A DNA stretch of 64,000 bases from Moraxellaceae bacterium (GCA_030680295.1 JAUXVU010000023.1:62001-126000), one strand, 5' to 3'; shown: positions 43,756-56,019, counted from the stretch's first letter. Numbers and translations: made by a program. Notes: generated by a model from the sequence alone, not told the origin.

Positions 43756-44702
43756 TGTTTAGCCAATACACGCTGATAAAAGTCATCGACTGCGGTCACA
43801 ACGGCATCCGTATGGGTATGGTGCGGCGCATGACCTGCATTATCTAACAACAAGGTTTCAATGGATGGCACCACCCTAAGCAAACGGCGACCATGGTTCC
43901 AATAAGGCACAAGCACATCCTGCTCGCCGTGAATAATTAATAAGGGCTTTTCAATACGGTCATAATGCACACTGAGCAACTGCAAATACTCATTACTATT
44001 GTTCATATCACGAACATTATGCTGATAACTTTTTGGCCTTAACGCTAACGCTACGGCTGCCCTTTCCACTTGCTGCTCGGGCACTGGATTGGGTGCAAAC
44101 ACATCATTTAAGCCGGCATGCAGCATAAACTGCCCCAAAGGATAGACCAGCGTCCATGCAAACAGCGGTCCTATCACTGGCAGGTCGCCAATACGATAGG
44201 TCCAGTTCAGTGGGCCGGCCCAATGCCCTGCCACCCCGGCCAGCGACACTCCTGCACTAATCTGTTCGTCGTAATGAACCAGCGCTGCCGCCACTATACT
44301 GCCTGCCCATGAGTGGCCAATCACTAACGGTTTGGTCATGCCCAGCTGCGCTGCTGCTTTTAACATCAGCTCAACCTGCCGGCCTGGATCCATCCATTCA
44401 GATGTTGGTCTAGCGCTATGGCCAAAGCCGGGGCGATCAAAAGCAATTACCTGATACTTGCTGGCTAAGCGAGGCAATAAGCTAGAGGTAAATTCATTTA
44501 AATTTGAGCTGGCGCCATGCACTAACATGACAGCAGGGCCTTCACCCGCTTGCACATAATGTAGGCGGACACCATCAACGGTAATAAACTGGCCAACCGG
44601 TGGGTACTGCTGATTAATGCGCCATTGACCGTATGCGGTCCAGACCACGAGCACCAGTAAAAGTGTGACTAAGCTTGAAATAACCATTTGAGTTGCATTC
44701 AT
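43752..44702 (-). CDS. alpha/beta hydrolase with N-terminal membrane anchor
   Basis: A 316-aa protein. One N-terminal hydrophobic helix (VISSLVTLLLVLVVWTAYG) precedes a classical alpha/beta-hydrolase domain: VMLVHGASSNLNEF oxyanion strand, nucleophile VIGHSWAGS, Asp in IHGEQDVLVPY and His in NAGHAPHH. It resembles epoxide-hydrolase and haloperoxidase-like enzymes. The catalytic triad is complete; the substrate is unknown. Overlap of 4 nt with the GNAT gene makes a two-gene operon. Confidence 0.88.
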   Translation of the reverse strand: MNATQMVISSLVTLLLVLVVWTAYGQWRINQQYPPVGQFITVDGVRLHYVQAGEGPAVMLVHGASSNLNEFTSSLLPRLASKYQVIAFDRPGFGHSARPTSEWMDPGRQVELMLKAAAQLGMTKPLVIGHSWAGSIVAAALVHYDEQISAGVSLAGVAGHWAGPLNWTYRIGDLPVIGPLFAWTLVYPLGQFMLHAGLNDVFAPNPVPEQQVERAAVALALRPKSYQHNVRDMNNSNEYLQLLSVHYDRIEKPLLIIHGEQDVLVPYWNHGRRLLRVVPSIETLLLDNAGHAPHHTHTDAVVTAVDDFYQRVLAKQ

Positions 44703-44757
44703 AGCGTTAATGTCGCTGATTGTGCTCTAAAAACAAGGCTACAAGATTTAGTTTGCT

Positions 44758-44790
44758 AAAAAAAAGCCCGCTAATAATGCGGGCTTTTTT
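44758..44790 (-). terminator. intrinsic terminator at the end of the sucCD unit
   Basis: AAAAGCCCGC-TAATAAT-GCGGGCTTTT followed on the minus strand by T residues. It lies 13 nt after the sucD stop. Confidence 0.9.
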
Positions 44791-44802
44791 CAACGGACTG
44801 GT

Positions 44803-45681
44803 TTATTTCCAGCCAGTCAGCTCAGCAATACCAGCACCCAACATTGCTGGGTTAGATACTGTTTTCACACCAGCAGCTTCAAGTGCAGCAAACTTCTCAT
44901 CTGCTGTACCCTTACCACCAGAGATAATGGCACCCGCATGGCCCATGCGCTTACCAGCAGGCGCAGTCACACCAGCGATATACGACACCACAGGTTTTGT
45001 CACATTGGCTTTAATGAACTCAGCAGCTTCTTCTTCTGCTGAACCACCAATCTCACCAACCATAATAATGGCTTCGGTTTGAGGATCGTTCTGGAACAAT
45101 TCCAGCGCATCGATAAAGGTCATACCAGGAATAGGGTCGCCACCAATACCGATACAGGTTGATTGGCCAAAGCCAAGGTCCGTCGTTTGTTTAACGGCTT
45201 CATAGGTCAATGTGCCTGAACGCGACACAATACCAACCTTGCCCGGCAAGTGAATGTGGCCTGGCATGATGCCAATTTTACATTCGCCCGGTGTGATAAT
45301 GCCTGGGCAGTTTGGACCGATCAGACGCACACCACCTTTACGCAGAATGTATTCTTTAACAAACAGCATATCGATGGCAGGCACGCCTTCCGTAATACAA
45401 ACTACTAACTCAATGCCGGCATCAACCGCTTCCAGAATAGAGTCTTTAGCAAACGCAGCAGGTACGTAAATAACCGAAGCATTTGCACCGGTTTTTTCAA
45501 CGGCTTCACGCACGGTGTCAAATACGGGCAGACCTAGGTGGGTTGTGCCGCCCTTACCCGGTGTTACACCACCAACCATATTGGTACCATAAGCAATCGC
45601 TTGTTCGGTATGCATCGAGCCTTGCGAACCGGTGATGCCTTGGCAAATCACTTTGGTAGATTTATTAATCAAGACACTCAT
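44803..45681 (-). CDS. sucD: succinate--CoA ligase, alpha subunit
   Basis: A 292-aa subunit of succinyl-CoA synthetase, which makes ATP (or GTP) from succinyl-CoA. The CoA-binding fold opens with [23 protein letters not shown], the ligase signature is [17 protein letters not shown], and the phosphorylated histidine lies in [17 protein letters not shown]. It starts 2 nt after the sucC stop. The length matches E. coli SucD (289 aa). Confidence 0.98.
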   Translation of the reverse strand: MSVLINKSTKVICQGITGSQGSMHTEQAIAYGTNMVGGVTPGKGGTTHLGLPVFDTVREAVEKTGANASVIYVPAAFAKDSILEAVDAGIELVVCITEGVPAIDMLFVKEYILRKGGVRLIGPNCPGIITPGECKIGIMPGHIHLPGKVGIVSRSGTLTYEAVKQTTDLGFGQSTCIGIGGDPIPGMTFIDALELFQNDPQTEAIIMVGEIGGSAEEEAAEFIKANVTKPVVSYIAGVTAPAGKRMGHAGAIISGGKGTADEKFAALEAAGVKTVSNPAMLGAGIAELTGWK

Positions 45682-45683
45682 GT

Positions 45684-46847
45684 TCAGACTCCCACAGCTT
45701 TAACAACCAGCTCACCGGCTTCGTTTAACGAGGCGGCTGGCGTGATATTCAGTCCACTTTCACGCAGTCTTTGCGCACCTAAATCCGCGTTATTGCCCTC
45801 TAAACGGACAACAACTGGCACTTTAACGCCAACATCTTGAACAGCGCCGATAATGCCTTCAGCAATCATGTCGCAACGCACGATGCCACCGAAGATATTG
45901 ACCAAAACGGCCTTTACCGAGCTGTCTGACAAAATGATTTTGAACGCTTCAGTGACACGCTCTTTAGTAGCACCGCCGCCAACGTCTAGGAAGTTAGCAG
46001 GCTGACCGCCTTTCAACTTAATTAAGTCCATGGTTGCCATAGCCAAACCAGCACCATTGACCATGCAACCAATATTGCCTTCCAGCGCTACGTAGTTCAG
46101 TTCCCATTCAGCCGCACGACGCTCACGCTCATCTTCTTGTGAAGGGTCATACATGCCTTTCAATTTAGGGTGACGATACAAAGCATTGGAGTCGATAACA
46201 ATTTTGGCGTCCAAGCAATGCAGGTTACCTTCATTGGTAATAACCAATGGGTTGATTTCCAACAGCGCCAAATCAAGATCGGTAAACATCTTTCCTAAGC
46301 CCATGAAAATTTTCACGAACTGCTTAACCTGATCTGGATTCAAGCCCAGTTTGTAAGCCAGCTCACGGCCTTGGAAAGGCTGTGGGCCAACGAGTGGATC
46401 AATGGCTGCTTTGTAGATTTTTTCTGGGGTTTCGTGCGCTACTTTTTCGATCTCCACACCACCTTCAGTAGATGCCATGAATACAATGCGGCGCGTAGCA
46501 CGATCAACAACGGCACCCAGATAGAGCTCATTGGCAATATCAGTGCAGCTTTCAACCAAAATTTTAGTCACTGGCTGGCCGCTAGCATCTGTTTGATACG
46601 TCACCAGACGTGTGCCTAATTTCTCGCGAGCAAATGCTTCGACTTCATCAAGTGATTTAACCAGCTTTACACCACCGGCTTTACCACGACCACCAGCATG
46701 CACCTGAGCCTTAACAACCCAGAGATCACCACCAATTCGCTCAGCCGCAGCACGTGCCTCTTCAGGCGTGGACACTGCGAAACCCTTAGAGACCGGAAGG
46801 CCATATTCGGCAAACAGCTGTTTGCCCTGATACTCGTGCAGATTCAT
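45684..46847 (-). CDS. sucC: succinate--CoA ligase, beta subunit
   Basis: A 387-aa ATP-grasp subunit of succinyl-CoA synthetase. [20 protein letters not shown] is the family N-terminus; [20 protein letters not shown] binds nucleotide, and [17 protein letters not shown] is the C-terminal signature. A GAGTGG-type ribosome site precedes ATG 46847. A hairpin with T8 lies between lpdA and this gene, so sucCD may be under separate or read-through control. Confidence 0.98.
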   Translation of the reverse strand: MNLHEYQGKQLFAEYGLPVSKGFAVSTPEEARAAAERIGGDLWVVKAQVHAGGRGKAGGVKLVKSLDEVEAFAREKLGTRLVTYQTDASGQPVTKILVESCTDIANELYLGAVVDRATRRIVFMASTEGGVEIEKVAHETPEKIYKAAIDPLVGPQPFQGRELAYKLGLNPDQVKQFVKIFMGLGKMFTDLDLALLEINPLVITNEGNLHCLDAKIVIDSNALYRHPKLKGMYDPSQEDERERRAAEWELNYVALEGNIGCMVNGAGLAMATMDLIKLKGGQPANFLDVGGGATKERVTEAFKIILSDSSVKAVLVNIFGGIVRCDMIAEGIIGAVQDVGVKVPVVVRLEGNNADLGAQRLRESGLNITPAASLNEAGELVVKAVGV

Positions 46848-46870
46848 TGTTTAATCACCACTCGTTGTTG

Positions 46871-46902
46871 AAAAAAAACCAAGGGGCTTTTAGCCCCTTA
46901 AG
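46871..46902 (-). terminator. intrinsic terminator between lpdA and sucC
   Basis: On the minus strand AAGGGGCT-AAA-AGCCCCTT is followed by GG and eight T residues. It lies 8-39 nt downstream of the lpdA stop and about 24 nt upstream of the sucC start, inside what is otherwise a continuous TCA-cycle gene block. Confidence 0.85.
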
Positions 46903-46909
46903 TTAACAA

Positions 46910-48358
<1,449 letters not shown>

Positions 48359-48363
48359 CTAAC

Positions 48364-49569
48364 TTAGATTTCCAGCAACAAACGTGCAGGATCTTCGACT
48401 AACTCTTTAATAGCGACCAAGAAGCTTACTGCTTCTTTACCATCAATTAAGCGATGGTCATAAGACAATGCCAAGTACATCATTGGCAAAATCACAACCT
48501 GACCGTCAACGGCCATTGGACGCTCTTGGATTTTGTGCATACCCAAAATAGCGGTTTGTGGGAGGTTCAAAATCGGTGTTGATAACAAGGAACCAAACAC
48601 ACCGCCATTGGAAATGGTGAATGTGCCGCCCGTCATGTCTTCAATCGACAACTTACCATCGCGTGCTTTTTTGCCATAGGCCATCACGCCTTTTTCAATT
48701 TCTGCCAAGCTCATTTGCTCAGCATCGCGCAGCACAGGCACCACTAAACCACGGTCAGAAGACACGGCGACACCAATATCAGAGTAGCCGTGATACACAA
48801 TGTCATTGCCATCAATTGAGGCATTTACTGCAGGGAAGCGCTTCAGTGCTTCGGTCGCCGCTTTCACAAAAAACGACATAAAACCTAAACGTACACCATG
48901 CACTTTTTCAAATTTATCGACGTATTGCTTACGCAGGTCCATGACCGGCTTCATATTGACTTCGTTAAACGTAGTCAGCATGGCGGTAGACTGCTTGGCT
49001 TCTAATAAGCGCTCAGCAACTTTCGCACGCAAACGTGTCATCGGCACACGCTTTTCAATGCGCTCACCAGCAGCTAACGGTGCAGGTGCAGGCGCTGCAG
49101 CTGGAGCGGAGGCCGCTGGTGCTGCAGCTTTTGGTGCTGCTAACACATCAGCTTTGGTCACACGACCACCAACACCAGAACCGGTTAAGTTCGCAACATT
49201 CACACCCGCTTCTGCTGCTGCTTTACGTGCGGCTGGACCCGCTGCTGCAGGAGCATCAGCCTTGGCAGCAGGCGCTTCTGCTTTCGCTGGCTCAGCGGCT
49301 GGTGCACTAGCTGCTGGCGGCGCAGCAGCTGCACCTTCAGCCACATGCGCTAATAATTCTTGTGATAACACGGTGTCGCCTTCTTGCTTCAACACATCCT
49401 GCAAGACGCCATCAGCAGGAGACACAACTTCCAGCACAACTTTGTCTGTTTCGATGTCAACTAGAAGCTCATCGCGCTTGACTGCATCACCTGGCTTCTT
49501 ATGCCATGTAGCCACCGTACCATCTGCCACTGACTCAGGGAAAACCGGTGCTTTAATTTCCAGACTCAT
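48364..49569 (-). CDS. sucB: 2-oxoglutarate dehydrogenase E2, dihydrolipoyl succinyltransferase
   Basis: A 401-aa E2 subunit. One lipoyl domain (lysine in [15 protein letters not shown], about residue 43), an Ala/Pro linker with AAAPAAS-like repeats, a peripheral-subunit-binding domain ([19 protein letters not shown]), a second Ala/Pro linker and the catalytic domain with [17 protein letters not shown]. The alanine-rich linkers make long false open frames on the opposite strand. It lies 27 nt after sucA. Confidence 0.98.
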   Translation of the reverse strand: MSLEIKAPVFPESVADGTVATWHKKPGDAVKRDELLVDIETDKVVLEVVSPADGVLQDVLKQEGDTVLSQELLAHVAEGAAAAPPAASAPAAEPAKAEAPAAKADAPAAAGPAARKAAAEAGVNVANLTGSGVGGRVTKADVLAAPKAAAPAASAPAAAPAPAPLAAGERIEKRVPMTRLRAKVAERLLEAKQSTAMLTTFNEVNMKPVMDLRKQYVDKFEKVHGVRLGFMSFFVKAATEALKRFPAVNASIDGNDIVYHGYSDIGVAVSSDRGLVVPVLRDAEQMSLAEIEKGVMAYGKKARDGKLSIEDMTGGTFTISNGGVFGSLLSTPILNLPQTAILGMHKIQERPMAVDGQVVILPMMYLALSYDHRLIDGKEAVSFLVAIKELVEDPARLLLEI

Positions 49570-49596
49570 GATTAGAGTTCCTTTTAACTGGATTGT

Positions 49597-52422
49597 TTAG
49601 GCGTTAGTCACGCCAAGGGCATCAGCGACTAGGGCCGCTTGTTCTTTAGTATGTAAATAAACCGAGCCACATGCAGGCGCTGCCGATAGTGGGCGCCCGG
49701 TATAACCAATTCTCAACAATGGTTGCCACTTAGCAACCACTCGCTCAAGGTTATGACGGGTGTTATACCAAGCACCTTGGTTCATCGGTTCTTCTTGGCA
49801 CCACACCACTTCTTCCGCTTTGGTATAGGGTTTGATTGCAGCCATTAAGTTTGCATCCGGGAATGGATACAGTTGCTCAACACGAACAATAGCCACATGG
49901 TTTAAGCCTAGCTCACGACGCTTTTCTAATAAATCGTAATAAACCTTACCACCGCAAATGACGACACGTTTTACCGCTTTGGCATCAATTGCATCAATTT
50001 CTGGAATCACGGTACGGAAGCCACCTTGACTCAGCTCTTCAATTGGCGACACCGCCAACTTATGACGCAACAAACTCTTTGGCGACATAATAATTAATGG
50101 TTTGCGCAACGGACGCACCGCTTGACGACGCAACAGGTGGAAAATCTGTGCCGGTGTTGATGGCGTACAAACTTGCATATTGTGCTCAGCACACAGCTGC
50201 AGGAAGCGCTCTAAACGTGCAGAGGAGTGCTCAGGGCCTTGACCTTCGTAACCATGCGGCAACAGCATGGTTAAACCACACACACGCTCCCACTTGGTTT
50301 CGCCACTGGAAATGAACTGATCAATAACTACTTGAGCGCCGTTAGCAAAGTCACCAAATTGCGCTTCCCAAACAATCAAAGAGTTAGGTGTAGTGGTGGC
50401 ATAACCATACTCAAACGCCAATACCGCTTCTTCAGACAGCAAGGAGTCATATAACTCTAACTGCTTTTCTCTCAGCACTAATTGCTGCAGCGGAATATGC
50501 GGCGCATTGTCATTTTGGTTATACAAAACCGCGTGGCGATGCGAGAACGTACCGCGACCAATATCTTGACCGGTAATACGTACAAAGAAGTCTTCTTGCA
50601 GCAAGGTGGCGTAAGCCATCACTTCAGCAGCACCCCAATTCAACTCGAGGTTGCCCGCCCACATGCGCTCACGATCTTCCAACACTTTTTTAACTTGTCG
50701 CTGGACCACAAATTGCTCAGGCATGGTCGACATGATTTTGCCAAGTCGAGCAAGCTCAGCTAATGGCACACCGGTGTCCCACTCATCCACTACCGAATGG
50801 TTTAAATACGGCGCCCAGTCCACAAACAACGCTTTGTTTGGGTTCGGCATCAACTCAGGCACTACACTTTCGCCAGCCTCTAACTTTTGACGATAGGCGT
50901 TGACCATTTCGTCGCCTTGACCAGCCTTCATTGAGCCTTCTTTCTCTAATCGCTCAGCATAAATAGCACGTGTTGTTGGCAGGTTATTAATTACCTTGTA
51001 CATCAACGGCTGTGTTGCTGATGGCTCATCGGCCTCGTTGTGACCACGACGGCGATAACAATACATGTCAATAACAACGTCTTTTTTGAACTCCATACGG
51101 AAGTCCAACGCCATTTGCGTCACAAACAATACTGCTTCTGGGTCATCACCGTTTACATGGAAAATGGGCGGCTGCACCATTTTTGAAACACCGGTGCAGT
51201 ACTCAGTTGAACGTGCATCATCAATACGGCTAGTAGTAAAGCCAACTTGGTTGTTCACCACAATATGCACAGTACCGCCCGTTTTATAACCACGGGTCTG
51301 CGACATCTGGAAGGTTTCCATGACCACACCTTGGCCAGCAAACGCCGCATCACCATGAATGCTAATTGGCAATACGGTGCGCCCTATTGAGTCTAGGCGA
51401 CGATCTTGACGGGCGCGCACTGAGCCCTCAACTACTGGCGATACAATTTCCAAATGCGATGGGTTAAAAGCCATCGCCAAATGCACCTCACCACCGGGCG
51501 TCATCAGGTTGGATGAAAAACCTTGGTGATACTTCACATCACCCGAACCTTTTTGTGTAAAGGACTTGCCTTCAAACTCACCAAACAAACTGCTGGGCTG
51601 CTTACCTAAAATATTAACCAGCACATTAAGGCGGCCACGGTGAGCCATGCCAATCACCACTTCTTTGGTGCCCGCTTGGCCAGCACGGTAAATACATTCC
51701 TTTACCATTGGAATAAGTGATTCACCACCTTCTAGTCCAAACCGCTTGGCACCGGCAAAGCGCGTGCCTAAATAACGCTCCAAGCCTTCTGCGGCGGTAA
51801 TCGACTCTAATAACAAACGCTTGGTATCAGCCGAGAAACCAAAATTTCCACGCGCACCCTCAAGACGCTGCTGAATCCAGCGCTTTTGTGCAGTATCAAC
51901 AATATGCATGTATTCAATGCCAATGCTTTGGCAATAAATGGCATCTAAACTTTTAACAATTTCACGCAAGGTGGCTTCGGTTTTGCCAATCGACAAATTA
52001 CCAACATTAAATACGGTATCTAAATCTGCTGGTGTTAAACCATGACTTGAAAGCTCAATATCGGGAACATCATGACGTACGGCCAAGCCCAACGGGTCAA
52101 TTTTTGCGCGCTGATGACCTCGGTTACGGTAACCGGCAATAAGCTGCAACACCGCGACCTGACGCTGATCATGTGCACTTGATACTTCGCTGGGTGTTAA
52201 GGGCTGTGCACGGCTGCGATTACGCGCCAACAATAAAAACTGTTCGCGGATAACATTGTGTGGAGTATCTTGACTTACATCTGCCACTCGCGGCAAAAGC
52301 TCAAAATAGGTGCGCCATTCATCAGGCACACTAGCAGGGGAGACTAAAAATTCTTCATAAAGTGCTTCAACATAGGCGGCGTTATCAGCAGAAAGTTGTG
52401 ATGTTTTCCACTGATTCAGCAT
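49597..52422 (-). CDS. sucA: 2-oxoglutarate dehydrogenase E1
   Basis: Thiamine-diphosphate E1 subunit, 941 aa from ATG 52422 (AGAAGG just upstream); an ATG at 52437 would add MQEGQ. Conserved parts: the N-terminal helix AYVEALYEEFLVSPASVPDEW that binds E2, VVIGMAHRGRLNVLVNILGK, HGDAAFAGQGVVMETFQMSQ, and RRGHNEADEPSATQPLMY. A 244-nt gap with an intrinsic terminator separates it from sdhB, so sucAB-lpdA probably has its own promoter. Confidence 0.97.
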   Translation of the reverse strand: MLNQWKTSQLSADNAAYVEALYEEFLVSPASVPDEWRTYFELLPRVADVSQDTPHNVIREQFLLLARNRSRAQPLTPSEVSSAHDQRQVAVLQLIAGYRNRGHQRAKIDPLGLAVRHDVPDIELSSHGLTPADLDTVFNVGNLSIGKTEATLREIVKSLDAIYCQSIGIEYMHIVDTAQKRWIQQRLEGARGNFGFSADTKRLLLESITAAEGLERYLGTRFAGAKRFGLEGGESLIPMVKECIYRAGQAGTKEVVIGMAHRGRLNVLVNILGKQPSSLFGEFEGKSFTQKGSGDVKYHQGFSSNLMTPGGEVHLAMAFNPSHLEIVSPVVEGSVRARQDRRLDSIGRTVLPISIHGDAAFAGQGVVMETFQMSQTRGYKTGGTVHIVVNNQVGFTTSRIDDARSTEYCTGVSKMVQPPIFHVNGDDPEAVLFVTQMALDFRMEFKKDVVIDMYCYRRRGHNEADEPSATQPLMYKVINNLPTTRAIYAERLEKEGSMKAGQGDEMVNAYRQKLEAGESVVPELMPNPNKALFVDWAPYLNHSVVDEWDTGVPLAELARLGKIMSTMPEQFVVQRQVKKVLEDRERMWAGNLELNWGAAEVMAYATLLQEDFFVRITGQDIGRGTFSHRHAVLYNQNDNAPHIPLQQLVLREKQLELYDSLLSEEAVLAFEYGYATTTPNSLIVWEAQFGDFANGAQVVIDQFISSGETKWERVCGLTMLLPHGYEGQGPEHSSARLERFLQLCAEHNMQVCTPSTPAQIFHLLRRQAVRPLRKPLIIMSPKSLLRHKLAVSPIEELSQGGFRTVIPEIDAIDAKAVKRVVICGGKVYYDLLEKRRELGLNHVAIVRVEQLYPFPDANLMAAIKPYTKAEEVVWCQEEPMNQGAWYNTRHNLERVVAKWQPLLRIGYTGRPLSAAPACGSVYLHTKEQAALVADALGVTNA

Positions 52423-52474
52423 TTGGCCTTCTTGCATGATGATTATCCCAAACAGAATATTGCCTGACCCAAGT

Positions 52475-52495
52475 CTTATCGGTTACAAGACTCAG
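52475..52495 (-). other. stem-loop in the sucA leader
   Basis: On the minus strand AGTCTTGT-AACCG-ATAAGACT forms an 8-bp stem (one G-T pair), 53-73 nt upstream of the sucA ATG. It has no T-tract. Its position suits a 5'-UTR regulatory element. The rest of 52496-52614 shows nothing I can name. Confidence 0.4.
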
Positions 52496-52614
52496 ATTTT
52501 TACAACGGCTTAGGGTGTCTAGGCCGCGAAAGTAGACTGGATACTAACGCGAATCAGCCTACTGAGGAACCACTACCAAAGTGTGACTAGACAAATTATT
52601 CGACGAGTGGAAAC

Positions 52615-52648
52615 AAAAACGGCCGCATCTAAGCGGCCGTTTTTGTTT
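52615..52648 (-). terminator. intrinsic terminator after sdhB
   Basis: AAAAACGGCCGC-ATCTAA-GCGGCCGTTTTTGTTTT, T-rich on both strands, 18 nt after the sdhB stop. It separates sdhCDAB from sucAB-lpdA. Confidence 0.9.
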
Positions 52649-52665
52649 TGCTGAAAAAGCCTGTG

Positions 52666-53373
52666 TTAAGAGGCTTGGGTCAACAACATATTGCGAATGT
52701 GACCAATCGCCTTTGTCGGGTTCAAACCTTTAGGGCAAGAGCTGACACAATTCATGATGCCACGGCAGCGGAACAAGCTGAACGGGTCATCAAGTTTCGC
52801 TAAACGATCAGCGGTGGCAGTATCACGGCTATCTGCCAAGAAACGGTATGCCTGCAGCAATGCAGATGGGCCCAAGAACTTCTCTGGGTTCCACCAAAAT
52901 GATGGGCAGCTGGTTGAACAGCATGCACACAGAATGCATTCATAGAGACCGTCGAGCTTTTCACGCTCTTCCGGAGTCTGCAGACGTTCGATTGCCGGCG
53001 CAGGTGTGTCGTTGATGACATAGGGCTGCACTTTCTCGTACTGGTTAAAGAACATGGTCATGTCGACAACCAAATCACGCAGTACTGGCAGGCCTGGCAA
53101 AGGCTTAACAATCAGATGATTGCCACCCTTTGTCGCCACCGATACTGGCGTAATACATGCCAAACCATTCTTGCCGTTCATGTTAACGCCGTCTGAACCA
53201 CAGACACCTTCACGGCATGAGCGACGATAGACCAAGGAATCATCTTGCTCTTTCACCAGATTAAGCACATCCAACACCATCAAATCACGGCCTTGGGTGT
53301 CAACTTGGAACTCTTTCATAAAGGGTTCGCGGTCGGTATCTGGGTTATAACGATAGATGCTGACTTTAAGCAT
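52666..53373 (-). CDS. sdhB: succinate dehydrogenase iron-sulfur subunit
   Basis: A 235-aa subunit with three Fe-S clusters: the [2Fe-2S] ligands in SCREGVCGSDGVNMNG...C, the [4Fe-4S] ligands in CILCACCSTSCPS and the [3Fe-4S] ligands in CRGIMNCVSSCPKGLNP. It passes electrons from SdhA flavin to the membrane quinone site. Length equals that of E. coli SdhB (238 aa). It follows sdhA by 12 nt. Confidence 0.98.
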   Translation of the reverse strand: MLKVSIYRYNPDTDREPFMKEFQVDTQGRDLMVLDVLNLVKEQDDSLVYRRSCREGVCGSDGVNMNGKNGLACITPVSVATKGGNHLIVKPLPGLPVLRDLVVDMTMFFNQYEKVQPYVINDTPAPAIERLQTPEEREKLDGLYECILCACCSTSCPSFWWNPEKFLGPSALLQAYRFLADSRDTATADRLAKLDDPFSLFRCRGIMNCVSSCPKGLNPTKAIGHIRNMLLTQAS

Positions 53374-53385
53374 GATGAACCCCTA

Positions 53386-55158
53386 TCAATAAGTACGTGC
53401 TTTAGGTTGGAACGCCTTCACTTGCTTAGGCGCAAAGTTCACGGCACGTTTGCCAACCACCTTGGTATCGGTGTGGTAGAGCGAGTGAGCCAACCAGTTT
53501 TCATCATCACGATTTGGATAATCTTCGCGGCTATGCGCACCACGAGACTCAGTACGAACTTGAGCAGACAATGCTGTCGCTTCAGCAGTTTCCAACAAGT
53601 TATCCAACTCTAATGCTTCTACACGTGCAGTGTTGAATGACTGAGTTTTGTCGCCTAGGTGAGCACGGCCAATACGTTCACGCAGCTCATTTACGTGCGC
53701 GACACCTTTGTCCATGTCTTCACCACGACGGAAAATACCGAAGTTCAACTGCATGCTACGTTGCAATTCTTTACGCAGTTCTGGCACAGACTCGCCACTG
53801 ACTGAGCTATTCCAACGATTCATGCGGGCTTGTGCACGCTCAACATCAGATGCTGATGGCTCACGCTGTTCCAAACCTTGACGCAATGCATCTTCAATAT
53901 GCAGACCAGCCGCACGACCGAATACCACCAAGTCGAGCAATGAGTTACCACCCAAACGGTTGGCACCATGCACAGACACACAGGCAATCTCACCTACGGC
54001 ATACAAGCCATTAACGATACTGTCTTTGCCGTTGGCATCTACTGCGATCGCTTGACCATGCACGTTAGTTGGAATACCACCCATCATATAGTGACAGGTT
54101 GGAATAACAGGGATTGGCTCTTTCACTGGGTCAACGTGAGCAAACGTTTGCGCCAGCTCACAAATGCCAGGCAGACGGCTGTGCAACACTTCTTTGCCCA
54201 AGTGATCCAGCTTCAGATAAACGTATTCGCCATCTGGACCAGCACCGCGACCTTCACGGATCTCAGTAGCCATTGCACGTGCAACCACGTCACGACCAGC
54301 CAAGTCTTTGGCGTTCGGGGCATAACGCTCCATGAAGCGCTCGCCATCTTTATTCAACAAGTAACCGCCTTCACCGCGGCAACCTTCAGTCACTAACGTA
54401 CCTGCACCGGCAATACCGGTTGGGTGGAACTGCCACATTTCCATGTCTTGCAGTGGAATGCCTGCACGAGCAGCCATGCCCACGCCATCACCCGTATTAA
54501 TGTGGGCGTTAGTGGTTGAAGCATAAATACGACCAGCACCGCCGGTAGCAAATACCGTGGCTTTGGACTTAAAGAACACCACTTCACCACTAGCGATATC
54601 CATAGCAATCACGCCACAAACATCACCATCTTGGTTACGCACGATGTCGATTGCTAACCATTCAATATAAAACTTGGTCTTAAATTGCAGGTTTTGCTGA
54701 TACAGCGTATGTAACAGCGCATGGCCAGTACGGTCAGCAGCAGCGCAGGTACGTGCAGCCTGTGTCGGGTTATCTGGACCCTTGGACTGACCACCGAATG
54801 GACGCTGATAAATACGGCCTTCGTCAGTACGCGAAAATGGCAGGCCCATGTGCTCCAACTCAAACACGACTTGTGGACCAACCGATGTCATGTACTCAAT
54901 CGCGTCTTGGTCACCGATGTAATCGGAACCTTTAACGGTGTCATACATGTGCCAGCGCCAATCATCATTAGGATCCGCAGAAGCGATTGCACAGGTAATG
55001 CCGCCTTGTGCTGACACAGTGTGTGAACGCGTTGGGAATACTTTCGAGATCAATGCTGTTTTAAAACCGGATTGCGCTAACTGCAGCGAGGCACGCATGC
55101 CCGCACCACCACCACCGACAATGACAGCGTCAAAATTGACTGTACGCATTGTTGTCAT
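53386..55158 (-). CDS. sdhA: succinate dehydrogenase flavoprotein subunit
   Basis: A 590-aa catalytic subunit. FAD fold [20 protein letters not shown], the covalent-flavin histidine in [12 protein letters not shown], active-site segment [18 protein letters not shown] and the [18 protein letters not shown] signature. It oxidises succinate to fumarate, linking the TCA cycle to the respiratory chain. It begins one base after the sdhD stop. Confidence 0.98.
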   Translation of the reverse strand: MTTMRTVNFDAVIVGGGGAGMRASLQLAQSGFKTALISKVFPTRSHTVSAQGGITCAIASADPNDDWRWHMYDTVKGSDYIGDQDAIEYMTSVGPQVVFELEHMGLPFSRTDEGRIYQRPFGGQSKGPDNPTQAARTCAAADRTGHALLHTLYQQNLQFKTKFYIEWLAIDIVRNQDGDVCGVIAMDIASGEVVFFKSKATVFATGGAGRIYASTTNAHINTGDGVGMAARAGIPLQDMEMWQFHPTGIAGAGTLVTEGCRGEGGYLLNKDGERFMERYAPNAKDLAGRDVVARAMATEIREGRGAGPDGEYVYLKLDHLGKEVLHSRLPGICELAQTFAHVDPVKEPIPVIPTCHYMMGGIPTNVHGQAIAVDANGKDSIVNGLYAVGEIACVSVHGANRLGGNSLLDLVVFGRAAGLHIEDALRQGLEQREPSASDVERAQARMNRWNSSVSGESVPELRKELQRSMQLNFGIFRRGEDMDKGVAHVNELRERIGRAHLGDKTQSFNTARVEALELDNLLETAEATALSAQVRTESRGAHSREDYPNRDDENWLAHSLYHTDTKVVGKRAVNFAPKQVKAFQPKARTY

Positions 55159-55159
55159 A

Positions 55160-55525
55160 TCAATTGCCCCAAATGATCTGAATGCCCCAGACGATGACTA
55201 CAAACAGTGCAATCGCCATAACAATCTGTGCCACCAAACGCACCACATTGGCCGATCGGCCCATTTGACTTGTGGTTAAGTAGTCGGTGAAAACAGTCCA
55301 CATACCAATCCAAGCGTGCGCAACAAATGACAGCAATGCCATGAGCGTAAAAATACGCATGCAGGTGCCACTCATAAAAGCATGCCAAGTTGCGTAATCT
55401 ACGTTTGAGTTGATGATGAAAAAACCAAACAACCAAACAGTGTACGCAGCGAGAATAATGGCGCTAACGCGTTGGATCAGCCAATCGGACAAACCAGAAC
55501 GGCTAAAGCTTGTTGCACTCTTCAT
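55160..55525 (-). CDS. sdhD: succinate dehydrogenase membrane anchor subunit D
   Basis: A 121-aa three-helix membrane subunit from ATG 55525, which overlaps the sdhC stop by 4 nt (ATGA). [30 protein letters not shown] is the family start; the heme ligand histidine is expected in [15 protein letters not shown], and the final helix is [19 protein letters not shown]. An ATG five codons earlier is less likely. It anchors SdhAB and helps form the quinone site. Confidence 0.95.
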   Translation of the reverse strand: MKSATSFSRSGLSDWLIQRVSAIILAAYTVWLFGFFIINSNVDYATWHAFMSGTCMRIFTLMALLSFVAHAWIGMWTVFTDYLTTSQMGRSANVVRLVAQIVMAIALFVVIVWGIQIIWGN

Positions 55526-55914
55526 GACAGCACCACCCAAACAAATAATGCAGCAATTGCAAACGCTGACACCACCAAGGTGGCCTTCGCGAACGTACGT
55601 CCGCCTTCTAAGGACTCGCCAACACCCCAGTCAGCAATTAAATGCTTAACACCGGCTAGGAAGTGATAAACCAGACCGGCCAAAGCAACAAACAAGACCA
55701 GTTTAGCCACCAAACCTGATAACAGCGCTTGCACTTGCGCGAAGCCTTCTGGTGAAGACAACGAGCACTGCAAGAGCCATAACAGCCCGGGAATGACAAA
55801 AAATAATAAAATGCCTGAAAGGCGGTGCAAGATTGATGCAATAGCGACCGGCGACTTCAAATTGAGTTCGATAACGGTTGCCATTGAAAGATTGACAGGT
55901 CTATTGCTTTTCAC
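55522..55914 (-). CDS. sdhC: succinate dehydrogenase cytochrome b556 subunit
   Basis: A 130-aa membrane subunit. I start it at GTG 55914, giving MKSNRPVNLS..., with AGGA eight bases upstream; this aligns with the RPVNLxL N-terminus of the family. The open frame extends upstream to 56085 without ribosome site or homology. The quinone-site residues lie in SPVAIASILHRLSG, and the heme ligand histidine in FLAGVKHLIADWG. It heads sdhCDAB. Confidence 0.93.
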   Translation of the reverse strand: MKSNRPVNLSMATVIELNLKSPVAIASILHRLSGILLFFVIPGLLWLLQCSLSSPEGFAQVQALLSGLVAKLVLFVALAGLVYHFLAGVKHLIADWGVGESLEGGRTFAKATLVVSAFAIAALFVWVVLS

Positions 55915-55989
55915 GAGAGCGTCCTGTTGATCTGGCCTAAAGGCACATGATTGGGAAAGTTTAGACGCTAAGCCACTGATAATAATAAA

Positions 55990-56019
55990 ATTATATTTTA
56001 TTACGGCCAGATGACTCAA
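55990..56019 (-). promoter_or_regulatory. candidate sigma-70 promoter for sdhCDAB
   Basis: On the minus strand TTGAGT (56019-56014) and a perfect TATAAT (55995-55990) are separated by 18 nt. The implied start lies about 70 nt before sdhC. Its -35 box overlaps that of the divergent gltA promoter candidate. Confidence 0.5.

Noticed and set aside
48800-49600. Long plus-strand open frame (266 codons, Ala rich) opposite sucB
   Set aside because: It is the reverse of the Ala/Pro linkers and lipoyl domain of sucB; low-complexity GC-rich coding makes long antisense frames. No ribosome site or family.
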